Assembly (NCBI RefSeq): GCF_024707125.1 | Contig: NZ_JANQAH010000009.1 | Span: 806,001-870,000 of the forward strand | Source: Devosia sp. | GTDB taxonomy: Bacteria; Pseudomonadota; Alphaproteobacteria; Rhizobiales; Devosiaceae | Direction: 5' to 3' | DNA length: 64,000 nucleotides | Part shown: piece after piece, positions 33,503 through 43,499 of the stretch | Layout: each line of letters starts with the position of its first letter | How positions within the stretch are numbered: the stretch's first letter is position 1 | Notes under the pieces: generated by a model | What the model saw: only the letters and a program-made list of their open reading frames with translations | Database searches by the model: none | What the model was told of the DNA's origin: nothing | Translations under genes and position numbers: made by a program

Positions 33503-35548
33503 ATGTTTAAACTCAACATCGCGGGCCGCATCTATTTGCTGGTCGGCCTCGCTGTCGTGTCGCTGGCCGTGATGGGCTGGATGAACATGCAGCAGATCAA
33601 TTCAACGCGTGACCAGCTGCGCGCCGCCGAACTCCAATCCATCACCGATTCCGCCGTCTCCATCGTCGATGGTTTCTACAAGCGCGCCCAGGCCGGTGAG
33701 TTCACCGAGGACGTCGCCAAGGCCGGTGCCATCAGCGCCCTGCAAAGCCTGCGCTATCGCGGCAACGAATATATGTTCATCAACGGCATGGACGCGATCA
33801 TGCTGATGCATGGCGTCAAACCCGAAATGGTCGGTATGGACCAGTCGGAAATGGCTGATCCCACCGGCAAGAAATTCGTCGCCGAGATGATCGAGATCGC
33901 CAAGAAGAACGGTTCGGGCTTCATCGAATACAAGTGGGCCCGCACTCCCGACACCGACCCGGTCGACAAGCGCACCTATGTAAAACTGTTCGAGCCCTGG
34001 GGCTGGGTCGTCGGCACCGGCGTCTATATCGATGATCTGCGCGCTGCCGCCCAGCGCAGCCTGATCGAAACCGGGCTGATCGCTCTCGTCGTCGCCCTGG
34101 TCGTTTCCGGCGTCGCCTTCCTTATTGCCCGCACCATCACCAATCCGATCGCCCGCCTCACCGACGTCATGGACAAGGTGGCCGATGGCCAGTTCGATAC
34201 CGAAGTCGTCGGGGCCAACCGCACGGACGAAATCGGTGCCATGGCGCGCGCTGTGGAAGTCTTCCGCGAGAATGGCCTGAAGGTCGCCGAAATGACCGAG
34301 GCTGAAGCCGCCCGCATCATTCGCGACTCGGAAGAGCGGCAGAAGATGATGGTGGAGCTGCAGCGCGCCTTTGGCGACGTGGTGGATTCGGCCATCGATG
34401 GCGATTTTTCCAAGCGCGTCCCGGCAACCTTCCCCGATGCCGAGCTCAATGGTCTGGCCAAATCCGTCAACAACCTCGTCGACAGCGTCGATCGTGGCCT
34501 TGATGAAACCGGCACGGTGCTCTCGGCCCTCGCCAATACCGATCTCACCCGTCGCATGGAAGGCCAGCATCGCGGCGCCTTTGCCAAGCTCCAGTCCGAC
34601 GTCAACGAAGTGGCCGACAAGCTGACTTCCATTGTCGGTCAGCTGCGCGGTACTTCGGGTACGCTCAAATCGGCAACGAGCGAAATCCTCTCGGGCGCCA
34701 ATGATCTCTCCGAGCGCACCACGCGCCAGGCAGCGACGATCGAAGAAACCTCGGCCACCATGGAGCAGCTCGCCCAGACGGTGACGGAAAACGCCAAGAA
34801 GGCCGCTGATGCCAGCCAGAAGGCCAATGCCGTGTCGCTGGTGGCCGAAGATGGCGGCCGTGTCATGAGCGAAGCCAATCAGGCCATGGAACGGATCACC
34901 CAGTCCTCGGCCAAGATCTCCAATATCATCGGCATGATCGACGACATCGCCTTCCAGACCAATCTGCTCGCGCTCAACGCTTCGGTGGAAGCCGCGCGTG
35001 CCGGCGAAGCGGGCAAGGGCTTTGCCGTGGTCGCCGTGGAAGTGCGTCGCCTCGCCCAGTCCGCCGCAACCGCATCTTCGGACGTAAAACTGCTCATCGA
35101 GCAGAGCGCCCAGGAAGTTGGCACCGGTTCGAAACTAGTCGCCAGCGCCGCCGATAAACTTTCGGCCATGCTCGAAGCGGTGCGTGCCAATAGTGCGCTC
35201 CTCGACGACATCGCCGGGGCCAGCCGCGAACAGGCATCGTCCATTGACGAGGTCAACACCGCGGTCCGCCAGATGGATGAAATGACCCAGCACAATGCGG
35301 CGCTGGTGGAAGAGGTGAATGCGGCCATCGAGCAGACCGAGGCCCAGGCGACCGAACTCGACCAGATCGTCGATGTCTTTACCATCGACTCGTCGCGCGC
35401 CGCCCGCGCGGCCGTTGCAGCCAAGCCCGCCCCCGCCGCCCGCCCCAATGGCATCAAGGCGCTGCAGGGCAAGGTCAAGCAGGCAGCGTCAGCCTATCTC
35501 AGCCACGGCAATGCCGCGGTGAAAGCCGACGACTGGTCCGAATTCTGA
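33503..35548 (+). CDS. Methyl-accepting chemotaxis protein with Cache sensor, paralogue
   Basis: A 681-residue chemoreceptor with the same architecture as its upstream neighbour: helix about 9-27, single-Cache domain ([30 protein letters not shown]), helix about 188-210, HAMP, a long signalling domain with the same hairpin tip, and a C-terminal DWSEF tether. The signalling halves match for long stretches, while the sensor halves differ much more. That suggests duplication followed by divergence of ligand recognition. Confidence 0.94.
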   Translation: MFKLNIAGRIYLLVGLAVVSLAVMGWMNMQQINSTRDQLRAAELQSITDSAVSIVDGFYKRAQAGEFTEDVAKAGAISALQSLRYRGNEYMFINGMDAIMLMHGVKPEMVGMDQSEMADPTGKKFVAEMIEIAKKNGSGFIEYKWARTPDTDPVDKRTYVKLFEPWGWVVGTGVYIDDLRAAAQRSLIETGLIALVVALVVSGVAFLIARTITNPIARLTDVMDKVADGQFDTEVVGANRTDEIGAMARAVEVFRENGLKVAEMTEAEAARIIRDSEERQKMMVELQRAFGDVVDSAIDGDFSKRVPATFPDAELNGLAKSVNNLVDSVDRGLDETGTVLSALANTDLTRRMEGQHRGAFAKLQSDVNEVADKLTSIVGQLRGTSGTLKSATSEILSGANDLSERTTRQAATIEETSATMEQLAQTVTENAKKAADASQKANAVSLVAEDGGRVMSEANQAMERITQSSAKISNIIGMIDDIAFQTNLLALNASVEAARAGEAGKGFAVVAVEVRRLAQSAATASSDVKLLIEQSAQEVGTGSKLVASAADKLSAMLEAVRANSALLDDIAGASREQASSIDEVNTAVRQMDEMTQHNAALVEEVNAAIEQTEAQATELDQIVDVFTIDSSRAARAAVAAKPAPAARPNGIKALQGKVKQAASAYLSHGNAAVKADDWSEF

Positions 35549-35572
35549 TTTTTGACCCCTGTCGATCACATT

Positions 35573-35606
35573 ACTCCCCGGCCCATGGCTGGGGAGTTTT
35601 CGTTTG
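35573..35606 (+). terminator. Intrinsic terminator after second chemoreceptor
   Basis: ACTCCCC (35573-35579) pairs with GGGGAGT (35591-35597), then TTTCGTTT. Confidence 0.85.
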
Positions 35607-35690
35607 CGCCTGTTGGTGGCAGAATCAACGGGCCCCGAATTGTCGTTCGGTAGCGAATTGGTGACCTGTCCAGCCCGAACAGGCCCGAAT

Positions 35691-35852
35691 GGTTAACAAA
35701 TCGTTTCTAGTTCGTTCTCGGTCAAGCGCTTCCTTCGCGCTTTGCCCGCAAAGCACAGCCATAAGGACTCTTTTTCCCGATTCCCCACCTCGGTATGGTG
35801 AGGCGATTCGGTTGTCGGGGGACACGTAACCGGTTCGGGGGCACCTGGAATC
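35691..35852 (+). promoter_or_regulatory. divL upstream region: four GANTC sites and CtrA-type half site
   Basis: GANTC sites at 35766, 35779, 35805 and 35848, four in 87 bases, plus one at 35622. GGTTAAC at 35691-35697 reads GTTAACCAT on the minus strand, a CtrA-type half site, with TTAA at 35693-35696. The 399-base gap before divL holds this cluster and the terminator at 35573, and no gene that I can see. Confidence 0.5.
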
Positions 35853-35947
35853 CTCATTGAGGGTTTCCGCGTTTGGGCGCCTGTCTCATGTGCACGCGTA
35901 CCGGCTTTGCCGGACTTGCAGCGAAACAAAAGAAGAGAGGGCTGTCT

Positions 35948-38398
35948 ATGGCGCCGGATCCACTCCGGAAGCATTGGAGATTCGCAGTTGCTGCGTGTGC
36001 TCCATTGACCCTGATGATGGCTGTCCCAGCCTTCGCTCAGGGAGCTTCGACGGCAAATCTGGGCGGCATTGTTCCAGTCGCGGTCGTGATCGGCGCGGGC
36101 GGCTTCGCCCTTGTCGCGGTCACCGTGCTGCGCACCATTCTGCGTGACGGCCGCCTGGCGCAACGCCAGGCCAAGGGCCAGATCGCCGATCTCCGGGCCC
36201 TCGTCGACGATTATGAAAACCTCATCGGCGGCAGTCGCGAACTGACCGTCATCTGGCCCGAACAGCCGGGCATGCCGCCGCGCCTGCTGGGTCAGGCAGC
36301 CGCCGTGCTGCCGCCAGGGCGCCAGCCTCAGAGCGTGCTCAATTTCGATACCTGGCTTTCGGGCAGCGAAGCCGACAATCTCGCCCAATTGGTGGAACAG
36401 TTGCGCGTCGAAGGCCGGCCTTTCAACGCCAGCGTCAAGGCGCTCGATGGGCGTCTTGTCCGCGCGACCGGCTGGCTTGCCGGCGGCGGCGCGGCCCTGC
36501 GCCTCCGCCCCGCTTTCGCGCAACCGGGTACGGATGCGCCGGTGGTCGATGGCAGTGACCGCGACAGCGTGCTGGCACTGCTGGACCTGCTCAACAGGCC
36601 CGCTTTCCTGCGCGATACCAGCGGTCGTCTCGTCTTTGCCAATCAGCCCTATCTCGACCTCTGCCGTACCCTGGGCAAGCCGGTGAGCGGGGAAGCGCCG
36701 CCCGAACTGCTCGATGCAAAACAATTGCAGGCCCATCTGGCCGAATGTCGCGGCAATGACGAGGCCGTGCGCCAGCGCGTGTCGCTGGGCAAGGGCGGCG
36801 AATTCGAACTGGTTGATGTGCCGGTTGCCGAAGGTCGCGCCGGCTATTTCGAGCCTGTCGTCGTCAGCGATGACAAGGCGGGCGAACCGAGCTTTGCCCA
36901 TATCGCGGGGATCATCGATGCCCTCGCCACCCCGATCGCCATTTTCAATGCGCGGCGCGAGCTGATCCAGTTCAACCCCGCTTATGCTGCGCTCTGGGAT
37001 CTCGACCCCAAATTCCTCACCCCCGGCCTCGACGAGCGCGCCATTCTCGACAAGCTGCGCACCGAGGGCATGCTGCCCAATCAGGTCGACTACCACACCT
37101 GGCGCGCCAAACATCTCGAGAGCTACGCGCGCAAAGCCCCGTTCGAAGCCGAACCCTGGCACCTGCCCGATGGACGCACCATCAAGGTCATTTCGGCTCC
37201 GGCTGGAACACATGGCGGCGTGATCTATGTCTTTGAAGACCTGACCGAGCGTCTGGAACTGGAATCGGCCAACAAGGCCATGACCAATGTGCAGCGCGAA
37301 ACCATCAATTCGCTGTCGGAAGCGGTGGCCGTGTTCGGCACCAATGGCCGCCTGGCGCTATCCAACCCGCGGCTTTCCGCGCTGTGGAAGCTGCCGATGA
37401 ATACGCTCGGCGCCAATCCCCATATCGACCAGATCGCCGATGCATCAGGCCAGGTCCTGCAGGACGGGGCAAAGATCTGGGCCGATCTCAAGCGCAATAT
37501 CATCGACCTCAATCCCACCCGCACCGACAAGGCCGGGCGGATCGAGCGCACCGATGGGCGCCTGCTCGACTATGCGACGACGCGCCTGCCCGATGGGCAG
37601 ACCATGATGACCTTCCTCGATGTGACCGAGAGCGCGAGCTACTCAAAGGTCCTCAAGGAACGCAACGATGCGCTGGTCACCGCCGACCGCCTCAAGGACG
37701 CTTTCGTCGAAAACGTCTCCTATGAGTTGCGCAGCCCCCTGACCAATATCATCGGCTTTGCCGACCTGCTTGCCGGTACCGAAGGCGACAGCCTCAACGA
37801 ACGGCAAAAAGCCTATATCGAATATATTCGCGCCTCGTCCGTGACGCTCGGCGTTCTCATCGACAATATCTTGGACCTCGCCTCGGTCGATGCCGGCATT
37901 GCCGAGCTTAATCCCGAGCCGCTCAGCGTGCAGGGGTTGATCGACAAGGCGCGGGCTGGCCTCTCGGCCAGTTTCCCCGAAGTGTCGGGCAATTCCACCA
38001 ACCTCGTCGTCGAGGTCGAGCCGAACCTGCCCGAATTCATCGCTGACGGCACCCGCATCGTGCAGGTGCTCTACAATCTCCTCTCCAATGCCGCGCGCTT
38101 CTCCCCGCCGGGTGGCGAAATCCGGCTGACCGTGACGCATCGCGCCGACCGCATGCTGTTCATCATCGAGGATGAAGGCCCGGGCCTGACCGACGAATTG
38201 CGCTCTGCCATCCTCACCCGCCTCGATACGCCGAGCGCCGGTGGGCGCCTGCGTGGCGCGGGCCTGGGGCTCTCCATCGTGCGCACCTTCGTCAATCTCC
38301 ATGGCGGCACGATTTCGGCCCAGCAGCGCGAACCGCGCGGCAGCCGTATCGTCGTCAACCTGCCGCGCGACAGCGCGCTTGCCGGCGTCGCCGAATAA
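35948..38398 (+). CDS. divL: DivL-type cell-cycle histidine-kinase homologue
   Basis: An 816-residue membrane protein. It has a helix near the N terminus (VAVVIGAGGFALVAVTVL), a coiled region, several PAS-like domains (about 190-560, including GIIDALATPIAIFNARREL and INSLSEAVAVFGTNGRL), a HisKA-type helix and an ATPase domain (NLLSNAARFSPPGG, IEDEGPGL, GAGLGLSIV). The usual phospho-accepting His is Tyr592 (codon 37721-37723) in VSYELRSPLTN, the hallmark of DivL. In Caulobacter DivL controls the CckA-CtrA phosphorelay. ATG at 35948 follows GAGAGGGCTGTCT. Its stop abuts the tsaE start, as in other alphaproteobacteria. Confidence 0.9.
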   Translation: MAPDPLRKHWRFAVAACAPLTLMMAVPAFAQGASTANLGGIVPVAVVIGAGGFALVAVTVLRTILRDGRLAQRQAKGQIADLRALVDDYENLIGGSRELTVIWPEQPGMPPRLLGQAAAVLPPGRQPQSVLNFDTWLSGSEADNLAQLVEQLRVEGRPFNASVKALDGRLVRATGWLAGGGAALRLRPAFAQPGTDAPVVDGSDRDSVLALLDLLNRPAFLRDTSGRLVFANQPYLDLCRTLGKPVSGEAPPELLDAKQLQAHLAECRGNDEAVRQRVSLGKGGEFELVDVPVAEGRAGYFEPVVVSDDKAGEPSFAHIAGIIDALATPIAIFNARRELIQFNPAYAALWDLDPKFLTPGLDERAILDKLRTEGMLPNQVDYHTWRAKHLESYARKAPFEAEPWHLPDGRTIKVISAPAGTHGGVIYVFEDLTERLELESANKAMTNVQRETINSLSEAVAVFGTNGRLALSNPRLSALWKLPMNTLGANPHIDQIADASGQVLQDGAKIWADLKRNIIDLNPTRTDKAGRIERTDGRLLDYATTRLPDGQTMMTFLDVTESASYSKVLKERNDALVTADRLKDAFVENVSYELRSPLTNIIGFADLLAGTEGDSLNERQKAYIEYIRASSVTLGVLIDNILDLASVDAGIAELNPEPLSVQGLIDKARAGLSASFPEVSGNSTNLVVEVEPNLPEFIADGTRIVQVLYNLLSNAARFSPPGGEIRLTVTHRADRMLFIIEDEGPGLTDELRSAILTRLDTPSAGGRLRGAGLGLSIVRTFVNLHGGTISAQQREPRGSRIVVNLPRDSALAGVAE

Positions 38399-38818
38399 AT
38401 GGAACGCTTCCTTCCCGATGATGAGGCGACGATCGCCTTTGGACGGGAACTGGCGGCCCTGCTGCAGCAAGGCGACATTGTCAGTCTCGAAGGTGAACTC
38501 GGCGCCGGCAAATCGGCTCTGGCCCGCGCCACCATTCGGGCGCTGGCGAATGATCCGGACCTCGAAGTCCCGTCGCCCACCTTCGCCCTGGTGCAGCCCT
38601 ATGACACCCCAAGGGGGCCGGTGCTGCATGCCGATCTCTACCGGCTCGGCGACGCCGCCGAGGCGGACGAATTGGGTTTGCTCGACAATTCAACGTCTTT
38701 TGTTCTCGTCGAATGGGCCGAACGCGCCGCGCATGTGGCGGATGCCGCAAACATTGTGATCGCGCTCTCCATTCCCCCCGGCGGATCGGGCCGAAATCTG
38801 GTCATGACCCGCCGCTGA
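38399..38818 (+). CDS. tsaE: tRNA threonylcarbamoyladenosine synthesis ATPase TsaE
   Basis: A 139-residue P-loop ATPase that works with TsaB and TsaD to make t6A37 in tRNAs. Motifs: Walker A GELGAGKSA, SPTFALVQPYDT, HADLYRLGDAAEADELGL and FVLVEWAERA. It begins directly after the divL stop with no gap. In many Rhizobiales it is fused to or followed by a sugar kinase and nucleotidyltransferase pair; here the ugp operon follows after a 362-base gap. Confidence 0.93.
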   Translation: MERFLPDDEATIAFGRELAALLQQGDIVSLEGELGAGKSALARATIRALANDPDLEVPSPTFALVQPYDTPRGPVLHADLYRLGDAAEADELGLLDNSTSFVLVEWAERAAHVADAANIVIALSIPPGGSGRNLVMTRR

Positions 38819-38938
38819 GGGGTTTTCGGAGTAAGTGCCGCTTTCGAATGAAAACGAGCGCCGAAACGTCTGGCCGTGGCATTGCTGATGGCCCCACGGG
38901 ACCACCGCAGCCTTTTGGCCGCGGCGCAGTGCTTTCCA

Positions 38939-38967
38939 CAGTCACCGAACTGACATGTCACCGTCAC
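38939..38967 (+). promoter_or_regulatory. Triple Pho-box-like array upstream of ugpB
   Basis: Three seven-base units at 11-base spacing: CAGTCAC (38939-38945), CTGACAT (38950-38956), CCGTCAC (38961-38967). The PhoB consensus is CTGTCAT repeated every 11 bases. The position, in the non-coding stretch 38819-39180 before ugpB, fits phosphate-starvation control of glycerol-3-phosphate uptake. I see nothing else in that stretch. Confidence 0.6.
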
Positions 38968-39180
38968 GCGGACGTTAATCGCTGCCAATAGATCGGGCTC
39001 GCACGCCGCCTTCCTTTCGAATGGGGAGTCCGGAATGCGCGCTTGAACTTTCGGTTTGTCGAAACGGCTTCGCCAGTTTTGCAGAGCCCGCCGCCCGAAA
39101 GCATCCGGCGCTTCACGTTTCAAAAGTCTGGCAGGGAGCCGGACGGCCACGCGCCGATCCGGTCCGACGGGAGACAAGAT

Positions 39181-40512
39181 ATGAAGAACCTGAACGGCGT
39201 TGCCGGGCTTGCTGCCCTTTCGCTGATGCTTTCCACCTCGGCCGCCTTTGCGCAAACCGAAGTCACCTGGTGGCACGCCATGGGTGGCGAGCTGGGCACC
39301 AAGCTCGAAGAAATCGCCGCCAATTTCAACGCCAGCCAGTCCGACTATGTCGTGACCCCGGTCTACAAGGGCACCTATGCCGAGACGCTGACCTCGGCCA
39401 TTGCTGCTTTCCGCGCCAATGAGCAGCCGGCCATCGTGCAGGTTTTTGAAGTCGGCACGGGCACCATGATGGCTGCCAAGGGCGCCGTCTATCCGGTCTA
39501 CCAGCTCATGGCCGATCAGGGCGAAGCCTTCGATCCCTCCGAGTTCCTTGCCCCGGTCGTGGGCTACTATTCGGATCCGGAAGGCAACATTCTCTCGCTT
39601 CCGTTCAATTCCTCGACCCCGATCCTCTACTACAACAAGGACGTGTTCGAAAAAGCCGGTCTCGACCGCGAAACCGCCCCCAAGACCTGGGCTGACGTCG
39701 AAGCCTTCTCCAAGAAGATCGTTGAATCGGGCGCTGCCACCTGCGGCTTCACCACTGGCTGGGTGACCTGGATCCAGACCGAGAACCTCTCGGCCATCCA
39801 CGACCAGCCCTTCGGCAGCAAGGAAAACGGCTTTGCCGGTTTCGACACCGAATTCACCTTCAACGGTGAACTCCAGGCCCGCCACTGGAACAACCTCAAG
39901 ACCTGGTCCGATGCTGGCCTGTTCAAATATGGTGGTCCGGAAGGTGGAGCGGATGCTGCTCCGTTCTTCTATGCGCAGGACTGCGCGATGATCATGAATT
40001 CCTCGGCAGGCCGCGCTGGTGTCATCAACAACGCCAAGGACTTTGAAGTCGGCTTTGCCCCGCTTCCCTATTATGACGACGTGATCGCTGAGCCCAAGAA
40101 CTCGATCATCGGCGGCGCCACCCTCTGGGTGCTGAACGGCAAGTCGACCGAAGAATATGCGGGCGCCGCAAAGTTCTTCACCTATCTCAGCCAGCCCGAA
40201 GTCCAGGCTGCCTGGCACCAGTTCACCGGCTACCTGCCGATCACCAACGAGGCCTTCGAACTGGGCCAGAGCCAGAACTACTATGCCGAGAACCCCGGCT
40301 CTGACGTTGCCATCAACCAGATCACCCGCGGCACGCCGACGGCCAATTCCAAGGGCGTTCGCTTCGGCAACTTCACCCAGGTCCGCAACGTCGTCGACGA
40401 AGAATTCCAGGCTCTGCTCTCGGGCAGCAAGACCGCCCAGGAAGCCCTCGACAGCGCCGTCTCCCGTGGCAACCAGCTGCTGCGCGACTTCGAAGCGTCC
40501 AACGCTCAGTAA
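39181..40512 (+). CDS. ugpB: sn-Glycerol-3-phosphate-binding periplasmic protein
   Basis: A 443-residue solute-binding protein with a signal peptide (MKNLNGVAGLAALSLMLSTS, cleaved after AFA). Mature start QTEVTWWHAMGGELG, then FNASQSDYVVTPVYKGTYAETL, SLPFNSSTPILYYNKD and GGATLWVLNGKS match UgpB closely. It delivers glycerol-3-phosphate and related phosphodiesters to UgpAE. First gene of ugpBAEC; the start follows GGGAGACAAGAT. Confidence 0.95.
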   Translation: MKNLNGVAGLAALSLMLSTSAAFAQTEVTWWHAMGGELGTKLEEIAANFNASQSDYVVTPVYKGTYAETLTSAIAAFRANEQPAIVQVFEVGTGTMMAAKGAVYPVYQLMADQGEAFDPSEFLAPVVGYYSDPEGNILSLPFNSSTPILYYNKDVFEKAGLDRETAPKTWADVEAFSKKIVESGAATCGFTTGWVTWIQTENLSAIHDQPFGSKENGFAGFDTEFTFNGELQARHWNNLKTWSDAGLFKYGGPEGGADAAPFFYAQDCAMIMNSSAGRAGVINNAKDFEVGFAPLPYYDDVIAEPKNSIIGGATLWVLNGKSTEEYAGAAKFFTYLSQPEVQAAWHQFTGYLPITNEAFELGQSQNYYAENPGSDVAINQITRGTPTANSKGVRFGNFTQVRNVVDEEFQALLSGSKTAQEALDSAVSRGNQLLRDFEASNAQ

Positions 40513-40590
40513 ATCCTGATCTCCGGGGCAGGCCGGCGCGTTCCGGCCTGCCCCTCCGTCTCTTTTGCTTTTCTGGAAGCGGGGCCATTC

Positions 40591-41476
40591 GTGGAAACGA
40601 AGCGCACAACCTTTCCCAGCAAGACGCTGCCCTATGCGCTTGTCATGCCGCAGCTGGTCATCACGCTGGTCTTCTTCATCTGGCCGACCTGGCAGGCGGT
40701 CCAGTCATCGTTCCTGCGCGAAGATCCCTTCGGGCTCAACAGCACCTTTGTTGGCCTCCTGCACTATCAGCGCCTCTTCCAGGATCCGCTCTATCTCGAC
40801 GCCATCGGCCGCACGGCGATCTTTGCCGTCGCCGTCACCATGCTCTCCATGGGCATGGGCCTGCTGCTGGCCGTCGCGGTCAGCCGCCTCGTGCGCAGCG
40901 CCAATGCCTATTCGACGCTTCTGCTCTGGCCCTATGCCGTCGCCCCGGTCGTCGCCGGCATTCTCTGGTGGTTCATGTTCAATTCGAGCTCGGGCATCCT
41001 GCCCTATATGCTGAGCTTTTTCGGCGTCGACTGGAACCACAAGCTCAACGGCACCCAGGCCATGATCCTCGTCATCGTGGCCGCGAGCTGGAAACAGGTC
41101 TCCTACAATTTCCTGTTCTTCCTCGCCGGCCTGCAATCGGTGCCGCAATCGCTAACCGAGGCTGCCGCCATCGATGGGGCAGGGCCGGTGAAACGCTTCT
41201 TCACCATCGTCCTGCCGCTCCTGTCGCCGACGACGTTTTTTCCTCTTCATCGTCAACGTCAACTACACGATGTTCGACACCTTTGGCACCATCGATGCCA
41301 CCACCCAGGGCGGCCCGAACCAGGCGACCAATATCCTCGTCTACAAGGTCTATGCCGACGGTTTCATCGGCCTCAACCTCGGCTCGTCCTCGGCCCAGTC
41401 GGTCGTCCTCATGCTCTTCGTCATCGGGCTCACCTTCCTCCAGTTCCGCTATGTCGAGCGGCGCGTGCAGTACTGA
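40591..41476 (+). pseudogene. ugpA: Glycerol-3-phosphate ABC permease UgpA, one-base insertion
   Basis: Inner-membrane permease of the ugp system, about 294 residues if repaired. Membrane helices begin at residue 14 (ALVMPQLVITLVFFIWP); the EAA loop [27 protein letters not shown] is present. At 41236-41241 there are six T where five would keep the frame: as written, TTFFP... runs out of frame, while [20 protein letters not shown] continues in the next frame to the stop at 41476. The genes around it are intact, so a sequencing error in the T run is likely; a true mutation would disable uptake. GTG start at 40591. Confidence 0.88.
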
Positions 41477-41488
41477 GGACAAGGACAA

Positions 41489-42331
41489 ATGGTAGAAAAT
41501 CGCCCCTTCCTGACCTTACTCACCCACTTCGTGCTGATCGTCGGCGTCGCCGTCATCGTCTTTCCGGTCTATATCGCCATCGTGGCGGCAACCCACGACG
41601 CGACGGCCATGTCGAGCGGCATGATGCCCATGTGGCCCGGCTCGCACCTCATCGACAATCTCGTGGCAACACTGACGCACCAGTCGCCCGGCCTGCCGCC
41701 CTTCTGGGTCATGGCCTGGAACTCGCTCTGGATGGCCGTGATCATCACCGCGGGCAAGATCGTCATTTCGATCCTCTCCGCCTTCGCCATCGTCTATTTC
41801 AAGTTCCCGTTCCGAAACCTGGCCTTCTGGCTGATCTTCATCACCCTGATGCTGCCGGTCGAAGTGCGCATCATTCCCACCTATTCGGTGGTGGCGAACC
41901 TGGGGATGCTTAATTCCTATCTCGGCCTGACCGTGCCGCTCATCGCCTCGGCGACCGCGACTTTCCTCTTCCGCCAGTTCTTCATGACCATTCCCGATGA
42001 GCTGATGGAAGCCGCCCGCGTCGATGGCGCGGGGCCGATGAAGTTTTTCCGCGACATCCTGCTGCCCCTCTCGCGCACCAATATCGCTGCGCTCTGCGTC
42101 ATCCTCTTTATCTTCGGCTGGATGCAGTATCTCTGGCCCATGCTGGTGACCACCGACCGCAACTATTACACGCTCATGATGGGCGTGAAGCGCATGGCCG
42201 CCGTCGCCGACGCCGACCCGCAATGGAATCTCATTATGGCCGCCGTGGTGCTGGCCATGCTCCCCCCGATCCTCATCGTCATCTTCATGCAGCGCCTCTT
42301 CGTCAAAGGCCTCGTGGACACCGAGAAATAA
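41489..42331 (+). CDS. ugpE: Glycerol-3-phosphate ABC permease UgpE
   Basis: A 280-residue inner-membrane permease with six helices, the first at about 8-31. The EAA loop is ELMEAARVDGAGPMKFFRDILLPLSRTNI, which contacts the ATPase. VEVRIIPTYSVVANLGMLNSYLGL and the C-terminal FMQRLFVKGLVDTEK are typical of UgpE. It starts 12 bases after the ugpA stop and ends three bases before ugpC. Confidence 0.95.
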   Translation: MVENRPFLTLLTHFVLIVGVAVIVFPVYIAIVAATHDATAMSSGMMPMWPGSHLIDNLVATLTHQSPGLPPFWVMAWNSLWMAVIITAGKIVISILSAFAIVYFKFPFRNLAFWLIFITLMLPVEVRIIPTYSVVANLGMLNSYLGLTVPLIASATATFLFRQFFMTIPDELMEAARVDGAGPMKFFRDILLPLSRTNIAALCVILFIFGWMQYLWPMLVTTDRNYYTLMMGVKRMAAVADADPQWNLIMAAVVLAMLPPILIVIFMQRLFVKGLVDTEK

Positions 42332-42334
42332 GTC

Positions 42335-43381
42335 ATGGCTCCGATCAAGATTTCCCAAGTCAAGAAAACCTATCAGGGCAATGTCACCGCCATTCACGGC
42401 CTCGACCTCGATATCGAGGATGGCGAAATGGTCGTGCTGGTCGGCCCCTCGGGCTGCGGCAAGTCCACTCTTCTGCGCATGATCGCAGGACTCGAAACCA
42501 TCACCGATGGCACGATTTCCATCGGTGGCGAGGTGGTCAACCGCAAGGAGCCGGCCGAGCGCGATATCGCCATGGTGTTCCAGAACTATGCGCTCTATCC
42601 GCATATGAGCGTGCGGCAGAACCTCGAATATGGCCTGAAGAACCGCGGCACGCCGCGCGAGGAAATCGACCGCCGCGTCAACGAGGCGGCGCGCGTCCTC
42701 GAGATCGCGCCCTTCCTCGATCGAAAGCCGCGCCAGCTGTCCGGCGGCCAGCGCCAACGCGTCGCCATGGGCCGTGCCATCGTCCGCCAGCCCAAGGCCT
42801 TTCTGTTCGACGAGCCGCTTTCCAATCTCGATGCAAAACTGCGCGGGCAGATGCGCATCGAAATCCGCCGCCTGCAGCGATCCCTGAAAACCACCAGCGT
42901 CTACGTCACCCACGATCAGCTCGAAGCCATGACCCTGGCCGATCGGCTGGTGGTGATGAATGCCGGCCGCATCGAGCAGGTGGGCAAACCCATCGAGCTC
43001 TATGATCGTCCGGCTTCCCTCTTTGTAGCCGGCTTTATCGGTTCGCCGCCGATGAACCTCTTCAAGCTCGACGCCTTGAGCCGGGCGGCGGGTCAGGATC
43101 TGGCCGCGTCCCTGCCGGCGGGCACCGACATTGTCGGCATCCGGCCCGACCGGATCGAGACCGGAAGCGGCACCGGCTTGCGGCTCTCGGGCGCGGTGGA
43201 ATTGATCGAGCCGGTCGGCGGGGAAAGCCACCTCTATGTCCGCGTCGAGGGCCTCGATCAGGTCGTGATCATCGTCGTCGAGGGCCGCTCACGCCTGAGC
43301 GAAGGCGAAGTGCTCGATTTCGTCCTGCCCCTAGATGCGCTGCACCCCTTCAATACTGAAACGGGCCGCCGCGCCGACTGA
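42335..43381 (+). CDS. ugpC: Glycerol-3-phosphate ABC ATPase UgpC
   Basis: A 348-residue ATPase of the CUT1/MalK type. Walker [11 protein letters not shown]-loop [11 protein letters not shown], signature [14 protein letters not shown], Walker [14 protein letters not shown]-loop VYVTHDQ. The C-terminal part (about 240-348) is the regulatory OB-fold domain ([21 protein letters not shown]). Last gene of the ugp operon. Confidence 0.95.
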   Translation: MAPIKISQVKKTYQGNVTAIHGLDLDIEDGEMVVLVGPSGCGKSTLLRMIAGLETITDGTISIGGEVVNRKEPAERDIAMVFQNYALYPHMSVRQNLEYGLKNRGTPREEIDRRVNEAARVLEIAPFLDRKPRQLSGGQRQRVAMGRAIVRQPKAFLFDEPLSNLDAKLRGQMRIEIRRLQRSLKTTSVYVTHDQLEAMTLADRLVVMNAGRIEQVGKPIELYDRPASLFVAGFIGSPPMNLFKLDALSRAAGQDLAASLPAGTDIVGIRPDRIETGSGTGLRLSGAVELIEPVGGESHLYVRVEGLDQVVIIVVEGRSRLSEGEVLDFVLPLDALHPFNTETGRRAD

Positions 43382-43499
43382 TCCAGCCAGACTTTGCCAG
43401 ATATTTACCAAGCGTCTAATTGCGTATGTCCGGTAAGGAACTGGTCAATTCTGCCCCCTACTATGACCTGCAGAGACCGGTATTGGTCCTTGCAGGCAT

